Origin: Celeribacter baekdonensis
GTDB taxonomy: Bacteria; Pseudomonadota; Alphaproteobacteria; Rhodobacterales; Rhodobacteraceae
Direction: 5' to 3'
Assembly (NCBI RefSeq): GCF_003047105.1
Contig: NZ_CP028475.1
Span: forward strand, 1,116,001 to 1,180,000
Length of the DNA stretch: 64,000 bases
The notes beneath the pieces were generated by a model that had not been told where the DNA came from, ran no database searches, and saw only the letters and a program-made list of their open reading frames with translations. The stretch's first letter is position 1. Each line of letters opens with the position of its first letter. This document shows positions 44,952 to 54,238 of this stretch, one piece after another. Position numbers and translations under genes: made by a program.

Positions 44952-46076
44952 TCACTCGCCTTGCGCATCGGCCCGGGATTTCCCCGACACGTTGAGCGCC
45001 AGAGTGGCGGCCATGAAACCGTCCAGATCGCCGTCCAGAACGCCTTTGGTGTCTGACGTTTCAAAGTTGGTCCGAAGGTCTTTGACCATTTGATAGGGCT
45101 GCAACACGTAGGAGCGGATTTGGTTGCCCCAGCCGGCGTCACCGGCGTTCTCATGGGCCTCATTCACCAAGGCCGAGCGTTTGTCCAATTCCATCTGATA
45201 GAGGCGCGATTTCAGGGCCTTCATTGCGATGTCACGGTTTTGGTGTTGCGATTTCTCCGAGCTGGTCACCACGATCCCGGTCGGAAAGTGGGTGATCCGC
45301 ACGGCGGAGTCGGTGGTGTTGACGTGCTGACCGCCCGCGCCCGACGAACGGTAGGTGTCGATGCGGATGTCGGACGGGTTCACCTCGATCTCAATATTGT
45401 CGTCCACCACCGGGTAGACTTTGACCGAGGTAAAAGACGTGTGGCGCTTGGCGGCGCTATCAAACGGCGAAATGCGCACGAGACGGTGCACACCGGACTC
45501 GGATTTCAACCAGCCATAGGCATTCGGCCCGGAGATTTTATAGGCGGCGGATTTGATGCCCGCCTCTTCGCCCGCGCTCTCGGACTGCAATTCGACCTTA
45601 TAGCCCTTTTTCTCGGCCCAGCGGACATACATCCGCGCCAACATCGAGGCCCAGTCACAGGACTCGGTGCCGCCTGCGCCGGAGTTGATCTCGAGGAAGG
45701 TGTCGTTGCCATCGGCCTCGCCATCCAAAAGCGCCTCAAGCTCTTTCTCAGCCGCCGTTTTGGTCAGCGCCATCAGCGCCGCTTCGGCCTCGGCGATGAC
45801 CTCCTGGTCCTCTTCCATCTCGCCCATTTCAATGAGTTCGATGTTGTCTTTCATGTCCTGTTCAATGGATTTCGCGGTGCCCACCGCATCCATCAACATC
45901 TGGCGCTCGCGCATCAGTTTTTGCGCCCGCTCGGGATCGTCCCACAGAGTCGGATCCTCGATCATCGCGTTGAATTCCTCAAGCCGATGCGGCGCAGTTT
46001 CCCAATCCAGTCGCTGCTTGAGCAGTGCCACGGATTTTTCGATTTTCGCCACAGTGTTTTGGATTTCAGCGCGCAC
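44952..46076 (-). CDS. prfB: Peptide chain release factor 2
   Basis: A 374-residue class I release factor recognising UAA and UGA. The stop-codon tripeptide SPF is in [13 protein letters not shown], and the catalytic GGQ is in [29 protein letters not shown] is the usual central segment. The gene is one continuous frame from [15 protein letters not shown]; the programmed frameshift seen in many other bacteria is absent, as in many alphaproteobacteria. It follows PBP1A by 114 bases on the same strand. Confidence 0.97.
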   Translation of the reverse strand: MRAEIQNTVAKIEKSVALLKQRLDWETAPHRLEEFNAMIEDPTLWDDPERAQKLMRERQMLMDAVGTAKSIEQDMKDNIELIEMGEMEEDQEVIAEAEAALMALTKTAAEKELEALLDGEADGNDTFLEINSGAGGTESCDWASMLARMYVRWAEKKGYKVELQSESAGEEAGIKSAAYKISGPNAYGWLKSESGVHRLVRISPFDSAAKRHTSFTSVKVYPVVDDNIEIEVNPSDIRIDTYRSSGAGGQHVNTTDSAVRITHFPTGIVVTSSEKSQHQNRDIAMKALKSRLYQMELDKRSALVNEAHENAGDAGWGNQIRSYVLQPYQMVKDLRTNFETSDTKGVLDGDLDGFMAATLALNVSGKSRADAQGE

Positions 46077-46142
46077 GGGTGTCTTACCTTATTCTTGTCT
46101 CAACGATCAAAGCGTCTCAGGGTCCGGCAAGATTTACGCGCA

Positions 46143-46167
46143 CCGCCCCCAAGAAACAAGGGGGCGG
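46143..46167 (-). terminator. Stem-loop after PBP1A
   Basis: CCGCCCCC and GGGGGCGG form a perfect 8-bp stem around a nine-base loop, between the PBP1A stop and prfB. There is no strong T run. It may reduce read-through into prfB. Confidence 0.5.
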
Positions 46168-46190
46168 GTCTGCCGATCTCGCGAAAGGGT

Positions 46191-48737
46191 TTAATACAGC
46201 CCGCCCGAGGACAGTGAGTTGATCGGGGCCTTTTCCGGCACTTTAATCACCCGCCCCGTCGAGGTCTGAACATCGCGTTGACCACTGCCAGCACTTGCGC
46301 CTGACACCAAGGGCAGATCCGCCCCCATGGCAAAGCCACCGTCATACATCAGGCCAAAGATCGGCTCTTCGCCATCGCGGAAATATTCGGCCACCACATT
46401 CGGGCCCGAGGCACTATCATTGAGGCGCGCGCCGGTATAGCGGTCGATTTTGATGAAATGCCCGCCCGGCGGCACTTTGAATTTGCCGCCTCCGTATTTT
46501 TTGACCGCGTCTTGCATGAAAGCGTCAAACACCGGGCCACAAAACCCGCCGCCCGAAGCCCCACGCATCGCGCGCGGCGTGTCAAAGCCGATGTAACAGC
46601 CCGCGACAATATTGGAGGTAAAGCCAATGAACCACGCGTCTTTGCCGTCATTGGTGGTCCCGGTTTTGCCCGCCACGGGCACGTTCAAATGCACCTTACC
46701 GGCGGCGGTGCCACGCGACACAACGCCCTGCATCATCGAGGTCAATTGATAGGCGGTGATCGCGTTCATCACCCGTTCGCGGTTTGCGGTAATGGTCGGC
46801 GCTTTGCCCGGCGCAAGTGTGGCGACCTCGCATTCAGGACAGGCGCGTTGATCATGTTTGTAGATGGTGCGGCCCCAACGGTCCTGCACCCGGTCGACCA
46901 GCGTCGGTTCCACCCGCTCACCGCCATTGGCAAACATCGCATAGGCCGAGACCATTTTGAACACGGTGGTTTCTTCGGCACCCAACGCGGAGGCCAAATA
47001 TTGCCCCATGTGATCGTAGACACCAAAGCGTTCGGCATAGCGCGCGACCGTGTCCATGCCGACCTCCTGCGCCAAACGGATGGTCATCAGGTTCCGAGAC
47101 TGCTCAATCCCGGTTCTGAGCGGCGTTGGCCCGTAAAAGGTGCGCGAAGCATTTTTGGGACGCCAGACGCCTTGGGGCGTGTTGATCTCAATCGGGGCAT
47201 CGACGATGATCGTCGCCGGGGTAAATCCGCTGTCCAAAGCCGCCGCATAGACGAAGGGTTTGAACGAAGAGCCCGGCTGACGCGTCGCCTGTGTGGCCCG
47301 GTTGAACACCGAGTTTTGATAGCTAAAGCCACCCTGCATCGCGATCACACGGCCGGTGTTGACGTCCATCGCCATGAACGCGCCCTGCACCTGCGGCACT
47401 TGGCGCAAGCTCCAGCGGATCAAATCGCCCTCGCCGTTGTTGCCCGTGGTCATGCGTCGGATATGGACGACATCGCCGCGTTCAAAATTGTCGCTGAACC
47501 CGCCTTTGATCCATTTGATGTCCTCGCGCGGCACCGTGACTTCGCCGACCTGTTCGACCATCACCGTCATCTCGGAGGAGCCAATGGTGTTGACCGCGCC
47601 GACCGACCATTTGCCATCAAGCGTCACGTCCCGCGCCACATTCACATTCTCAAGCGCATTTTCCCAAGTGCCATCCTCCAGCGTGGCGACATCAATCGTC
47701 TTGTCCGTGCCGCGCCATTGGCCCCGGCCCCGGTCCAACTCTTCGAGCCGCTTTTGCAACGCATGGGCCGCGTTGGTTTGCATCTCCGGGTCCATCGTGG
47801 CGCGGATTGAGAGGCCACCCTCAAAGAATTCCTCTTCGCCAAAGTCCTTGGACAATTGGCGGCGGATTTCGTCGGTGAAATAATCGCGCGGCGGCAGGGT
47901 TGAGCGGAAGCTTTCGTAATCGCCGTTTTGCACCGATTTGATCGGCTTTTCCCGCGCGGTTTCATAGTCCGATTGGCTCAGATAACCGTTCTCATACATC
48001 TCGCGCAAAACGAAGTTGCGCCGTTTGAGCGCCGCATCGTAGTTTTTCACCGGATGATAGGAATAGGGCGCTTTCGGGTGAATCGCCAAAAACGCCGCCT
48101 CTTCCGGGGCCAATTCAGACAGGGATTTGTTGAAATAAGACTGCGCCGCCGCCGTCACCCCAAAAGAGCGCACACCAAGGTCGATCTCGTTGAGATAAAG
48201 CCCAAGGATTTGATCCTTGGTGAGGGTCTGCTCCAACCGCGTGGCCAAAATCAGCTCTTTGATTTTACGCTCAGCGGAACGATCCGAGGAGAGCAAAAAG
48301 TTTTTCATCACCTGTTGCGTGATGGTCGAGGCCCCGCGCAACGCACCGCCCTTGGCCGCATCCAAAGCCGCTGCCGCCATCCCACGCACATCATAGCCGT
48401 GGTGGGTGTAGAAATTTTTATCCTCGGCGGAAATAAACGCATATTTCACCAGATCAGGGATCTCTTCGGGCGGGGTATACAGGCGGCGTTCCTTGGCAAA
48501 TTCGTCGATGATTTTGCCTTCGCCGGAGTAAATCCGCGAAATCGTCGGCGGGGTGTATTGCGCCAAGGCTTCGTGATTGGGCAAATCGCGCCCATACATC
48601 CAGAAAATCCCGCCGATGACCAAAGCCAACAGAAAGGCCCCCGTGGTCACCCACGAGAAAATCGTCCCGAAAAAAGAGAGGATAAATCGAAGCACGTCTT
48701 TGCCTTTCCCACCAACTGACCCGACCCTGACTCGCAT
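46191..48737 (-). CDS. mrcA: Penicillin-binding protein 1A (bifunctional)
   Basis: An 848-residue inner-membrane cell-wall synthase. After a cytoplasmic tail and one helix (SWVTTGAFLLALVIGGIFW), the GT51 transglycosylase domain has SAEDKNFYTHHGYD and GASTITQQVMKNFLLS. The OB-like insert and the transpeptidase follow, with SxxK in QPGSSFKPFVY, SxN in EQSRNLMTI and KTG in VAGKTGTTNDGKDAWFIG. The start at 48737 is likely; a GTG 14 codons on is an alternative. The amidase gene, its usual neighbour in relatives, is 3 kb away. Confidence 0.95.
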   Translation of the reverse strand: MRVRVGSVGGKGKDVLRFILSFFGTIFSWVTTGAFLLALVIGGIFWMYGRDLPNHEALAQYTPPTISRIYSGEGKIIDEFAKERRLYTPPEEIPDLVKYAFISAEDKNFYTHHGYDVRGMAAAALDAAKGGALRGASTITQQVMKNFLLSSDRSAERKIKELILATRLEQTLTKDQILGLYLNEIDLGVRSFGVTAAAQSYFNKSLSELAPEEAAFLAIHPKAPYSYHPVKNYDAALKRRNFVLREMYENGYLSQSDYETAREKPIKSVQNGDYESFRSTLPPRDYFTDEIRRQLSKDFGEEEFFEGGLSIRATMDPEMQTNAAHALQKRLEELDRGRGQWRGTDKTIDVATLEDGTWENALENVNVARDVTLDGKWSVGAVNTIGSSEMTVMVEQVGEVTVPREDIKWIKGGFSDNFERGDVVHIRRMTTGNNGEGDLIRWSLRQVPQVQGAFMAMDVNTGRVIAMQGGFSYQNSVFNRATQATRQPGSSFKPFVYAAALDSGFTPATIIVDAPIEINTPQGVWRPKNASRTFYGPTPLRTGIEQSRNLMTIRLAQEVGMDTVARYAERFGVYDHMGQYLASALGAEETTVFKMVSAYAMFANGGERVEPTLVDRVQDRWGRTIYKHDQRACPECEVATLAPGKAPTITANRERVMNAITAYQLTSMMQGVVSRGTAAGKVHLNVPVAGKTGTTNDGKDAWFIGFTSNIVAGCYIGFDTPRAMRGASGGGFCGPVFDAFMQDAVKKYGGGKFKVPPGGHFIKIDRYTGARLNDSASGPNVVAEYFRDGEEPIFGLMYDGGFAMGADLPLVSGASAGSGQRDVQTSTGRVIKVPEKAPINSLSSGGLY

Positions 48738-48888
48738 CAGTGCCCGATCTTTGCCCCTCCTTATACAGGCCCGGCCCCGCGGTCAAAACATCCCCCGCGC
48801 AAATGTGAGCAGAAAGACGCCGCTTGTGATCGCGGCCAATACGGTTAGGCTTGCCCTGCCCCGCCTGCCCCCCTATCTGCTGGTCACC

Positions 48889-49497
48889 ATGACACCCGAA
48901 AATATCTTGCCCACCTACGAACGCCAAGCCAAAGGCTTTGATCGCAACCGCAGCAAGGCCCTGTTTGAACGGGTCTGGCTGGACCGGCTTTTGGCTCACG
49001 CCCCGCAAAGCACTGGCAAACGCCGGGTGCTTGACCTTGGCTGCGGCGCAGGTCGGCCGATTGCGCAATATCTGGTGGATCGCCGGGTTGAAGTCACAGG
49101 CGTCGATGGCGCCGCGGCCATGGTCGCGTTGTTCCAAGAGAACCTGCCCAATGTGCGGGTGTTTCACGAGGACATGCGCGGCCTTGATCTACAAGAAACC
49201 TTTGATGCGGTGATCGCATGGGACAGTTTCTTTCACCTCTCCAAAGATGATCAACGGGCGATGTTCGCCACGTTCGCCCACCACCTCGCGCCCCGCGGCG
49301 TGTTGCTGTTCACCTCGGGTCCTGAGGACAGCGAAGTGATCGGCAATGTCGAGGGCGAAGAGGTCTACCACGCCTCGCTCGGCCCCGACGAATACCGCGC
49401 CCTGATGGCTGAGCAAGGCTTAGAGGTGCTGCGCTACGTGCCCGAAGACCCCGAATGCGATTTCCACACCGTCTGGATGGCGCGTTTGGCGGGGTGA
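48889..49497 (+). CDS. Class I SAM-dependent methyltransferase
   Basis: A 202-residue methyltransferase with motif I VLDLGCGAGRPIAQYL, the acidic post-motif VTGVDGAAAMV, and DAVIAWDSFFHLSKDD, APRGVLLFTSGPED. I chose the ATG at 48889 (MTPENILPTYERQAKGFDRN), since the frame upstream overlaps the PBP1A gene on the other strand. The substrate is unknown. It is divergent from PBP1A and begins the accessory patch. Confidence 0.85.
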   Translation: MTPENILPTYERQAKGFDRNRSKALFERVWLDRLLAHAPQSTGKRRVLDLGCGAGRPIAQYLVDRRVEVTGVDGAAAMVALFQENLPNVRVFHEDMRGLDLQETFDAVIAWDSFFHLSKDDQRAMFATFAHHLAPRGVLLFTSGPEDSEVIGNVEGEEVYHASLGPDEYRALMAEQGLEVLRYVPEDPECDFHTVWMARLAG

Positions 49498-49519
49498 TGT
49501 GATGGGTTTGCCGAATGGC

Positions 49520-49560
49520 GGCGATGCGGGACAAAGCGGGCTTTCGCAGCGGTCGCGCCA
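49520..49560 (+). repeat. Dispersed intergenic repeat, copy 2
   Basis: GGCGATGCGGGACAAAGCGG and the following 21 bases match 44261-44301 imperfectly. It lies just after the methyltransferase stop. Confidence 0.5.
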
Positions 49561-49662
49561 CTGGCCGATTTCGTAAAGCCGCAGTTGATAAACTGCAATT
49601 CTTACCGTTCCAAAACGGTCCTTTTGGGCACTGGCTGACTTGATAAATCAACGCCCAATGCC

Positions 49663-50070
49663 CTAATGATCTGTGCCGCGTTGCTGGACGATTTGCATCG
49701 CGAACTTACCGTTTCCAACTGACCAATCTGAATGGTCGTTTTCGTGCATGAAAATGAGAACATCACGAGGCTCAACGTTCGCATCTCGTTTCAGATTGTC
49801 GACAATAGCCGCATAAAGTGCTGTTTTCATCGCGTCACTTCGTCCACGGCGCATTGTGATTTCCACAAGGATTACGTTGTCAGATCTTGCGATACCGTTG
49901 AATGTTCGGCTGTAGAAAAAGTCATCTGGATCGTAGTCTTGAACAAGGTTGAACAACTCGTCTTTCGGCATTCCAATGCCTGAAATAAGAGCGTTATGGA
50001 TGCCATAAACGATCTTTTCCTTTATTTCTTTAGGGGTTCCGGATTTAACGGCAGTACGTACAATTGGCAT
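49663..50070 (-). CDS. Tautomerase-family protein
   Basis: A 135-residue protein. With Met removed it starts Pro-Ile-Val-Arg-Thr, the catalytic N-terminal Pro of the 4-oxalocrotonate tautomerase/MSAD superfamily. The length suggests two fused beta-alpha-beta units. VKSGTPKEIKEKIVYGIHNAL and IFMHENDHSDWSVGNGKFA are visible segments. I chose the ATG at 50070 because Pro follows it directly; the longer frame would mask the catalytic residue. It is divergent from a LysR regulator. Confidence 0.85.
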   Translation of the reverse strand: MPIVRTAVKSGTPKEIKEKIVYGIHNALISGIGMPKDELFNLVQDYDPDDFFYSRTFNGIARSDNVILVEITMRRGRSDAMKTALYAAIVDNLKRDANVEPRDVLIFMHENDHSDWSVGNGKFAMQIVQQRGTDH

Positions 50071-50168
50071 CTGCAAACCTTGCGCTGAGTGAGTTTCCAA
50101 GAATGTGTAGCTTTGCGTGAACAGGTTTGGTAACGATTTTTCGACATGGAAACTGTGAGTTTTTCTCA

Positions 50169-51050
50169 ATGAAGGCCCGTTCTAAAGTATCACTTAACGC
50201 GCTCCGCACATTCGAGGCTGTCGCGCGCCACAAAAACATGGTTCGTGCCGCAGACGAGCTTTTGGTGACGGCTGGTGCCGTGAGCCGACAGATATCCGAG
50301 CTGCAATCCTCATTGAGTTTTGACTTGTTTGTCGGTCATCGCACGCATCATATTCTGACGCCTGCCGGTCAACAGCTTGCCGCAAGCGTCACCAAAGCTT
50401 TAGACGATATTGAAGCTACGCTCGGTGCCATTGATACCGAAAGGGACAAAATCCTTGATGTTGCCTGTCTTAGCACTCTTGCTGTCCGGTGGCTGATCCC
50501 GCGTCTTCACAGGTTCCGAACAGAGCATCCTGACATTGATGTGCGCCTCTCTACTGACCCTCGCACTCCGCACAAAACGGGACACCGCATGGATGTCTCG
50601 ATCTTGGCGCACGCCCCTGATCATGAGATTGGCGAACGGGACACTATACTTTTTCGAGAAAAGCTGGGGCTGGTGATGACGCCTTCACTGGCTGGATCAC
50701 AGCAAGCTTTGCAACCAAACGACCTACAGGACATTTCCCTGCTTCTGTCGAAAACCCGTCCAAATGCATGGACGTCATGGCTTGCGATCCAGAACGTCCC
50801 GGACCGAAAGCCACCGCATACATCGACGTTCGAACATCTGTCACTTGCAATAGAAGCGGCTGCGGCGGGATTAGGAATCTGCGTTACGCCAGCTCATCTC
50901 GTTCTCGACGACCTTTCAAGTGCAAGGTTGTCAGCGCCATTCGGATTTCAAGACAGCGGATATGTCTATGCTGCCCACGCTCATGGCAGACCAAAACAGA
51001 AAGTGGCCGACTTTATCGACTGGCTCTCCCGCGAAACAAAATCTCTGTAA
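50169..51050 (+). CDS. LysR-family transcriptional regulator
   Basis: A 293-residue regulator with the N-terminal helix-turn-helix LNALRTFEAVARHKNMVRAADELLVTAGAVSRQI (split here by ordinary LysR spacing) and a type 2 periplasmic-binding effector domain. The family resembles GcvA. I chose the ATG at 50169 (MKARSKVSLNAL). It is divergent from the tautomerase gene across 98 bases and probably controls it. Codons are more AT-rich than in the housekeeping neighbours. Confidence 0.88.
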   Translation: MKARSKVSLNALRTFEAVARHKNMVRAADELLVTAGAVSRQISELQSSLSFDLFVGHRTHHILTPAGQQLAASVTKALDDIEATLGAIDTERDKILDVACLSTLAVRWLIPRLHRFRTEHPDIDVRLSTDPRTPHKTGHRMDVSILAHAPDHEIGERDTILFREKLGLVMTPSLAGSQQALQPNDLQDISLLLSKTRPNAWTSWLAIQNVPDRKPPHTSTFEHLSLAIEAAAAGLGICVTPAHLVLDDLSSARLSAPFGFQDSGYVYAAHAHGRPKQKVADFIDWLSRETKSL

Positions 51051-51124
51051 ACAAGGGCCTTGGTGGCAAAACAGGTCACGAAAGACCTGCCAAAACCCTC
51101 GTTTTTGACACGGCCACCAAACAT

Positions 51125-51613
51125 CTACCGATTTTCAAGAAACGCGTGCGCCGCCAAAAGGCTTTCGGCGAGGCCGTCGAAAAAGCCCGGCACGCCAATA
51201 TCTATCAAATCTGAGGGCGCGTTTTCGTCTTGCGTCGTCGCGCCTTTGGCGGGTTTCATATGGACAAGCGCGGTGGGAGTTTCAAGCAACTCCCGGTAGC
51301 TTGCGCCTTTGCCGTGTTTGAGCACGTTGATGGCGAGATAATAGACGTGAATGCGCTCGGCGAGCTCCCCGCGTCCGGCCTCTTTGAGGGCGGCGGTCAG
51401 TTTGCGCGAAAACGGCCCGCGTTTGAAATGGTGCTGCATCCGCGCCTCGAACAGCGTAAAGGCATCCACGGCCGCCAATTCAAGCGCGACATGTGCGGCG
51501 CGCAGGTCTTGCGCGTCGAAAGATGCCTGCCCTGCCAAAATGATCTCTTCGGATCTCTTCGCTTTGGCCTGTGCTGCGGCAATCAGCTCCGGCACGCTCT
51601 GTGATGCTGTCAT
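51125..51613 (-). CDS. Hypothetical helical protein
   Basis: A 162-residue protein, predicted almost entirely helical, with no signal peptide: SVPELIAAAQAKAKRSEEII, AAHVALELAAVDAFTLFEARMQHHF, IHVYYLAINVLKHGKGASY. The spaced R/H residues and the N-x-x-KHG segment recall HEPN-like helical bundles, but I cannot assign it. A short Ala-rich C-terminus follows. It lies alone between LysR and the amidase. Confidence 0.7.
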   Translation of the reverse strand: MTASQSVPELIAAAQAKAKRSEEIILAGQASFDAQDLRAAHVALELAAVDAFTLFEARMQHHFKRGPFSRKLTAALKEAGRGELAERIHVYYLAINVLKHGKGASYRELLETPTALVHMKPAKGATTQDENAPSDLIDIGVPGFFDGLAESLLAAHAFLENR

Positions 51614-51699
51614 CGTTCATGTCTCCGTATGGGTCCCCCTCCCATACGCGAAGCGGCGGGGAATGATAGGGCGAAACGGGTCACATGAGCCGCATAAAC

Positions 51700-52923
51700 T
51701 CATTTCCGCAATTTGCGCATCGCCGCCCGTTCCTCATCCTGCCAGGCATAAAGCGCGTCGCGAATGGCCCAGGCGGCGCGGGTGCGCCAAGCCGGATCAT
51801 TGAGTTTGGCGCGATCTTTGGGCGAGGACAGAAAGCCCAGTTCAAGCAAAACAGAGGGCATATCAGGGGCTTTGAGCACGGAAAATCCGGCCTCTAAGCG
51901 CGGGCGTTTGTGCATGCCGACGCTGTCTTGCAACTGTTCTACCAAAGCATTGGCCAAACGGTCTGTGCGCGGCGTGGTTTCAGTGCGAGCCATGTCCATC
52001 AGCACGCCAGCGATGACATCGTCTTGATCGCTCAAATCCACGCCGGCCAACAAATCGGCGCGATCATGACGTTCGGCCAGTTTTTGCGAGGCCGCATCCG
52101 AGGCGCGATCGGCCAACGTATAAAGCGTCGCCCCCTCGGCCCGGCCCTCAGAAATCGCATCGGCGTGGAGCGAGATAAACACCTCGGCCCCCGCCTCACG
52201 CGCCAAGGTCAGGCGGGTTTCAAGCGGCACGAACACGTCATCTGTGCGGGTCAATGTGACGTCAAACCCACCGGCGCGGATCAACACATCCTGCAATTCA
52301 CGCGCAAAACTCAGCATCAAATCCGCCTCGCGTACGCCATCGCGTTCAGCCCCCGGATCAATGCCGCCATGGCCGGGATCAAGCACGACCTTCAACGGCC
52401 CTTCGCCAAATTTTTTGCGTGGGATCGCCGCATCGTCCGGCTCGGAGCGGCGCACAAGCTGCGCCTCCAACGGCGTCCCGGCCCCCAAAGCAAATTCATC
52501 GGCGGCCATCGGATCAAGGTTAAGCCGCAACACCGCCCCCGCCTCATCGCGCGACATTTCGGCATGGACCAGCCCGTAAGGGGCGGCCAAATCCATCACC
52601 ATGCGCGACCAGCCGGGGACAAACCCACCCACCCGCAGCGCGGTGACGCCCTCAGCCGTGTCAAAGGCCTGCGTGTCAAACCCGGTCCAATCGACCTCAG
52701 AAAAATCCACCACGATGCGTTTGGGATCATCGAGCGAGAAAATCCGAAACGGCACAGGTTGGGACAGACGCAGCATCATCTCAAGACTGTCCCCCTGATC
52801 GACCAGCGCCGAGGCCGAACTGTCGGCGCGGGCCAAGGCGGTCAGCCCATCTTGCGCCTCTGCTCTGTGGACAAAGGGGAAAACGGCGAGCACAGAAAGA
52901 GCGAGCGCTTTGAAAACCTGCAT
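51700..52923 (-). CDS. amiC: N-acetylmuramoyl-L-alanine amidase (AmiC-like)
   Basis: A 407-residue periplasmic cell-wall amidase. A signal peptide (MQVFKALALSVLAVFPFVHRAEA) precedes an AMIN domain (FRIFSLDDPKRIVVDFSEVDW) and an Amidase_3 catalytic domain with zinc motifs DPGHGGIDPGAERDG (His), a downstream Glu, EVFISLHADA (His) and SVLLELGFLSS (Glu). ATGAGGTTTCG before the ATG at 52923 supports that start, not the long upstream frame. It cuts peptide from glycan strands during division. Confidence 0.93.
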   Translation of the reverse strand: MQVFKALALSVLAVFPFVHRAEAQDGLTALARADSSASALVDQGDSLEMMLRLSQPVPFRIFSLDDPKRIVVDFSEVDWTGFDTQAFDTAEGVTALRVGGFVPGWSRMVMDLAAPYGLVHAEMSRDEAGAVLRLNLDPMAADEFALGAGTPLEAQLVRRSEPDDAAIPRKKFGEGPLKVVLDPGHGGIDPGAERDGVREADLMLSFARELQDVLIRAGGFDVTLTRTDDVFVPLETRLTLAREAGAEVFISLHADAISEGRAEGATLYTLADRASDAASQKLAERHDRADLLAGVDLSDQDDVIAGVLMDMARTETTPRTDRLANALVEQLQDSVGMHKRPRLEAGFSVLKAPDMPSVLLELGFLSSPKDRAKLNDPAWRTRAAWAIRDALYAWQDEERAAMRKLRK

Positions 52924-53017
52924 CGAAACCTCATAAAACCGGCCGCGTGTCCGGCCCTTGGCACAGTGTAGCCGGACAGGCGTGGCCTGAACAGCCATCA
53001 CCGGGGCAAAGGCATGA

Positions 53018-54181
53018 TCACATTTGTGCCAATTCTTCGGCCATAAAGACAGCCATAAAAACGGAAAGACGGCGCAGTCCTTCGCGGATGTCCTCGGTCG
53101 AGCGGGCATAGGAAAACCGCATCGTCTGATGACCGCGTTTGGGATCAAAATCCAACCCCGGTGTCACGGCCACCCCGGCCTCATCCAAAATACGGGCACA
53201 AAAGGCGCGACTGTCCTCAGTCAACTCCGACACATCGGCATAGATGTAAAATGCCCCGTCCGGGGGGGCGATCCGGTCAAAACCGATTTTCGGCAGCTCG
53301 TCCAACATCAAACGGCGGTTCTCGGTGTAAACATCGACCAGCGCCTGACACTCATCGCGACCTTCCAACGCGCCCAAGGCGGCAACCTGTGCGGCATGCG
53401 GCGGGCAGATGAAAAAGTTTTGCGCGATGCGTTCAATCACCCGCACATGATCTTCGGGCACCACCATCCAACCGACGCGCCACCCCGTCATAGAGAAGAA
53501 TTTCGAAAACGAATTGATCACATAGACATCATCGGACAGCTCCAACGCCGTCACCGGAGGCGTGCCATATTGGATGCCGTGGTAGATCTCATCCGAGATG
53601 AACGACACGCCGCGGTCCTGGCAGGTCTGGATCAACGCGCCCATGGCCTCTCGGTCCAACATCGTGCCCGAGGGGTTGCCGGGGCTGGCGACGATCAAGC
53701 CATCCAAACCGTCGGGGATCTCGCTTGGCACCGGCTGTAGGCGGTTCTCCATTTGGGTCTGAATGCCCACCGGCGTGATGTCCAACCCCGACAGGATCTG
53801 GCGATAGGACGGATAGCCCGGCTCGCCCAATCCCACCTTGGCCCCGGCATCAAACAGCGCGGTAAACGCCAAAATGAACGCGCCCGATGAACCCGGCGTG
53901 ATCACCACGCGCCGCCAATCCAAATCCACCCCGTACCAGTCCTGATAGAGCGCCGCGATGCCTTTGCGCAACTCCGGCAGGCCAAGCGCGACGGTGTAGC
54001 CCAAAGGCCCCTGCTCCATCTCTTGCGCCAATTTGGCCCGCGCCGCGTTGGGCGCGCCCGTGGCCGGTTGACCGACTTCCATATGGATGATGTGCCGCCC
54101 GGCCTCCTCATGCGCGCGTGCCGCCTCCATCACATCCATCACGATAAAAGGATCGACAGCTGAGCGGCGGGAGGTTTTCAT
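53018..54181 (-). CDS. PLP-dependent class I/II aminotransferase
   Basis: A 387-residue fold-type I aminotransferase. Segments are GQPATGAPNAARAKLAQEM, TPGSSGAFILAFTALFDAG, VASPGNPSGTMLD, SDEIYHGIQYG and the PLP-lysine motif NSFSKFFSMTGWRVGW, with Arg in MRFSYARSTED. It resembles aspartate/aromatic-type AATase subgroup I-gamma proteins. The start at 54181 gives the ordinary length; the frame is open for another 400 codons upstream, but that is the complement of the M48 protease gene. The substrate is not fixed by sequence. Confidence 0.9.
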   Translation of the reverse strand: MKTSRRSAVDPFIVMDVMEAARAHEEAGRHIIHMEVGQPATGAPNAARAKLAQEMEQGPLGYTVALGLPELRKGIAALYQDWYGVDLDWRRVVITPGSSGAFILAFTALFDAGAKVGLGEPGYPSYRQILSGLDITPVGIQTQMENRLQPVPSEIPDGLDGLIVASPGNPSGTMLDREAMGALIQTCQDRGVSFISDEIYHGIQYGTPPVTALELSDDVYVINSFSKFFSMTGWRVGWMVVPEDHVRVIERIAQNFFICPPHAAQVAALGALEGRDECQALVDVYTENRRLMLDELPKIGFDRIAPPDGAFYIYADVSELTEDSRAFCARILDEAGVAVTPGLDFDPKRGHQTMRFSYARSTEDIREGLRRLSVFMAVFMAEELAQM

Positions 54182-54238
54182 CGGGCATGTCCTGTGATTG
54201 TTTGGGGCCTGAAATGCCAGCGACAGAGGGGAATTGCA

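Noticed and set aside
44620..45093. 157-codon plus-strand frame
   Set aside because: It overlaps the prfB end and the amber-interrupted exported-protein gene on the other strand, and has no ribosome site or family motif.
44952..46076. Programmed frameshift in prfB
   Set aside because: The gene is a single continuous frame with SPF and GGQ motifs, and no early UGA is present.
46458..47810. 450-codon plus-strand frame opposite PBP1A
   Set aside because: It is antisense to clearly conserved penicillin-binding domains.
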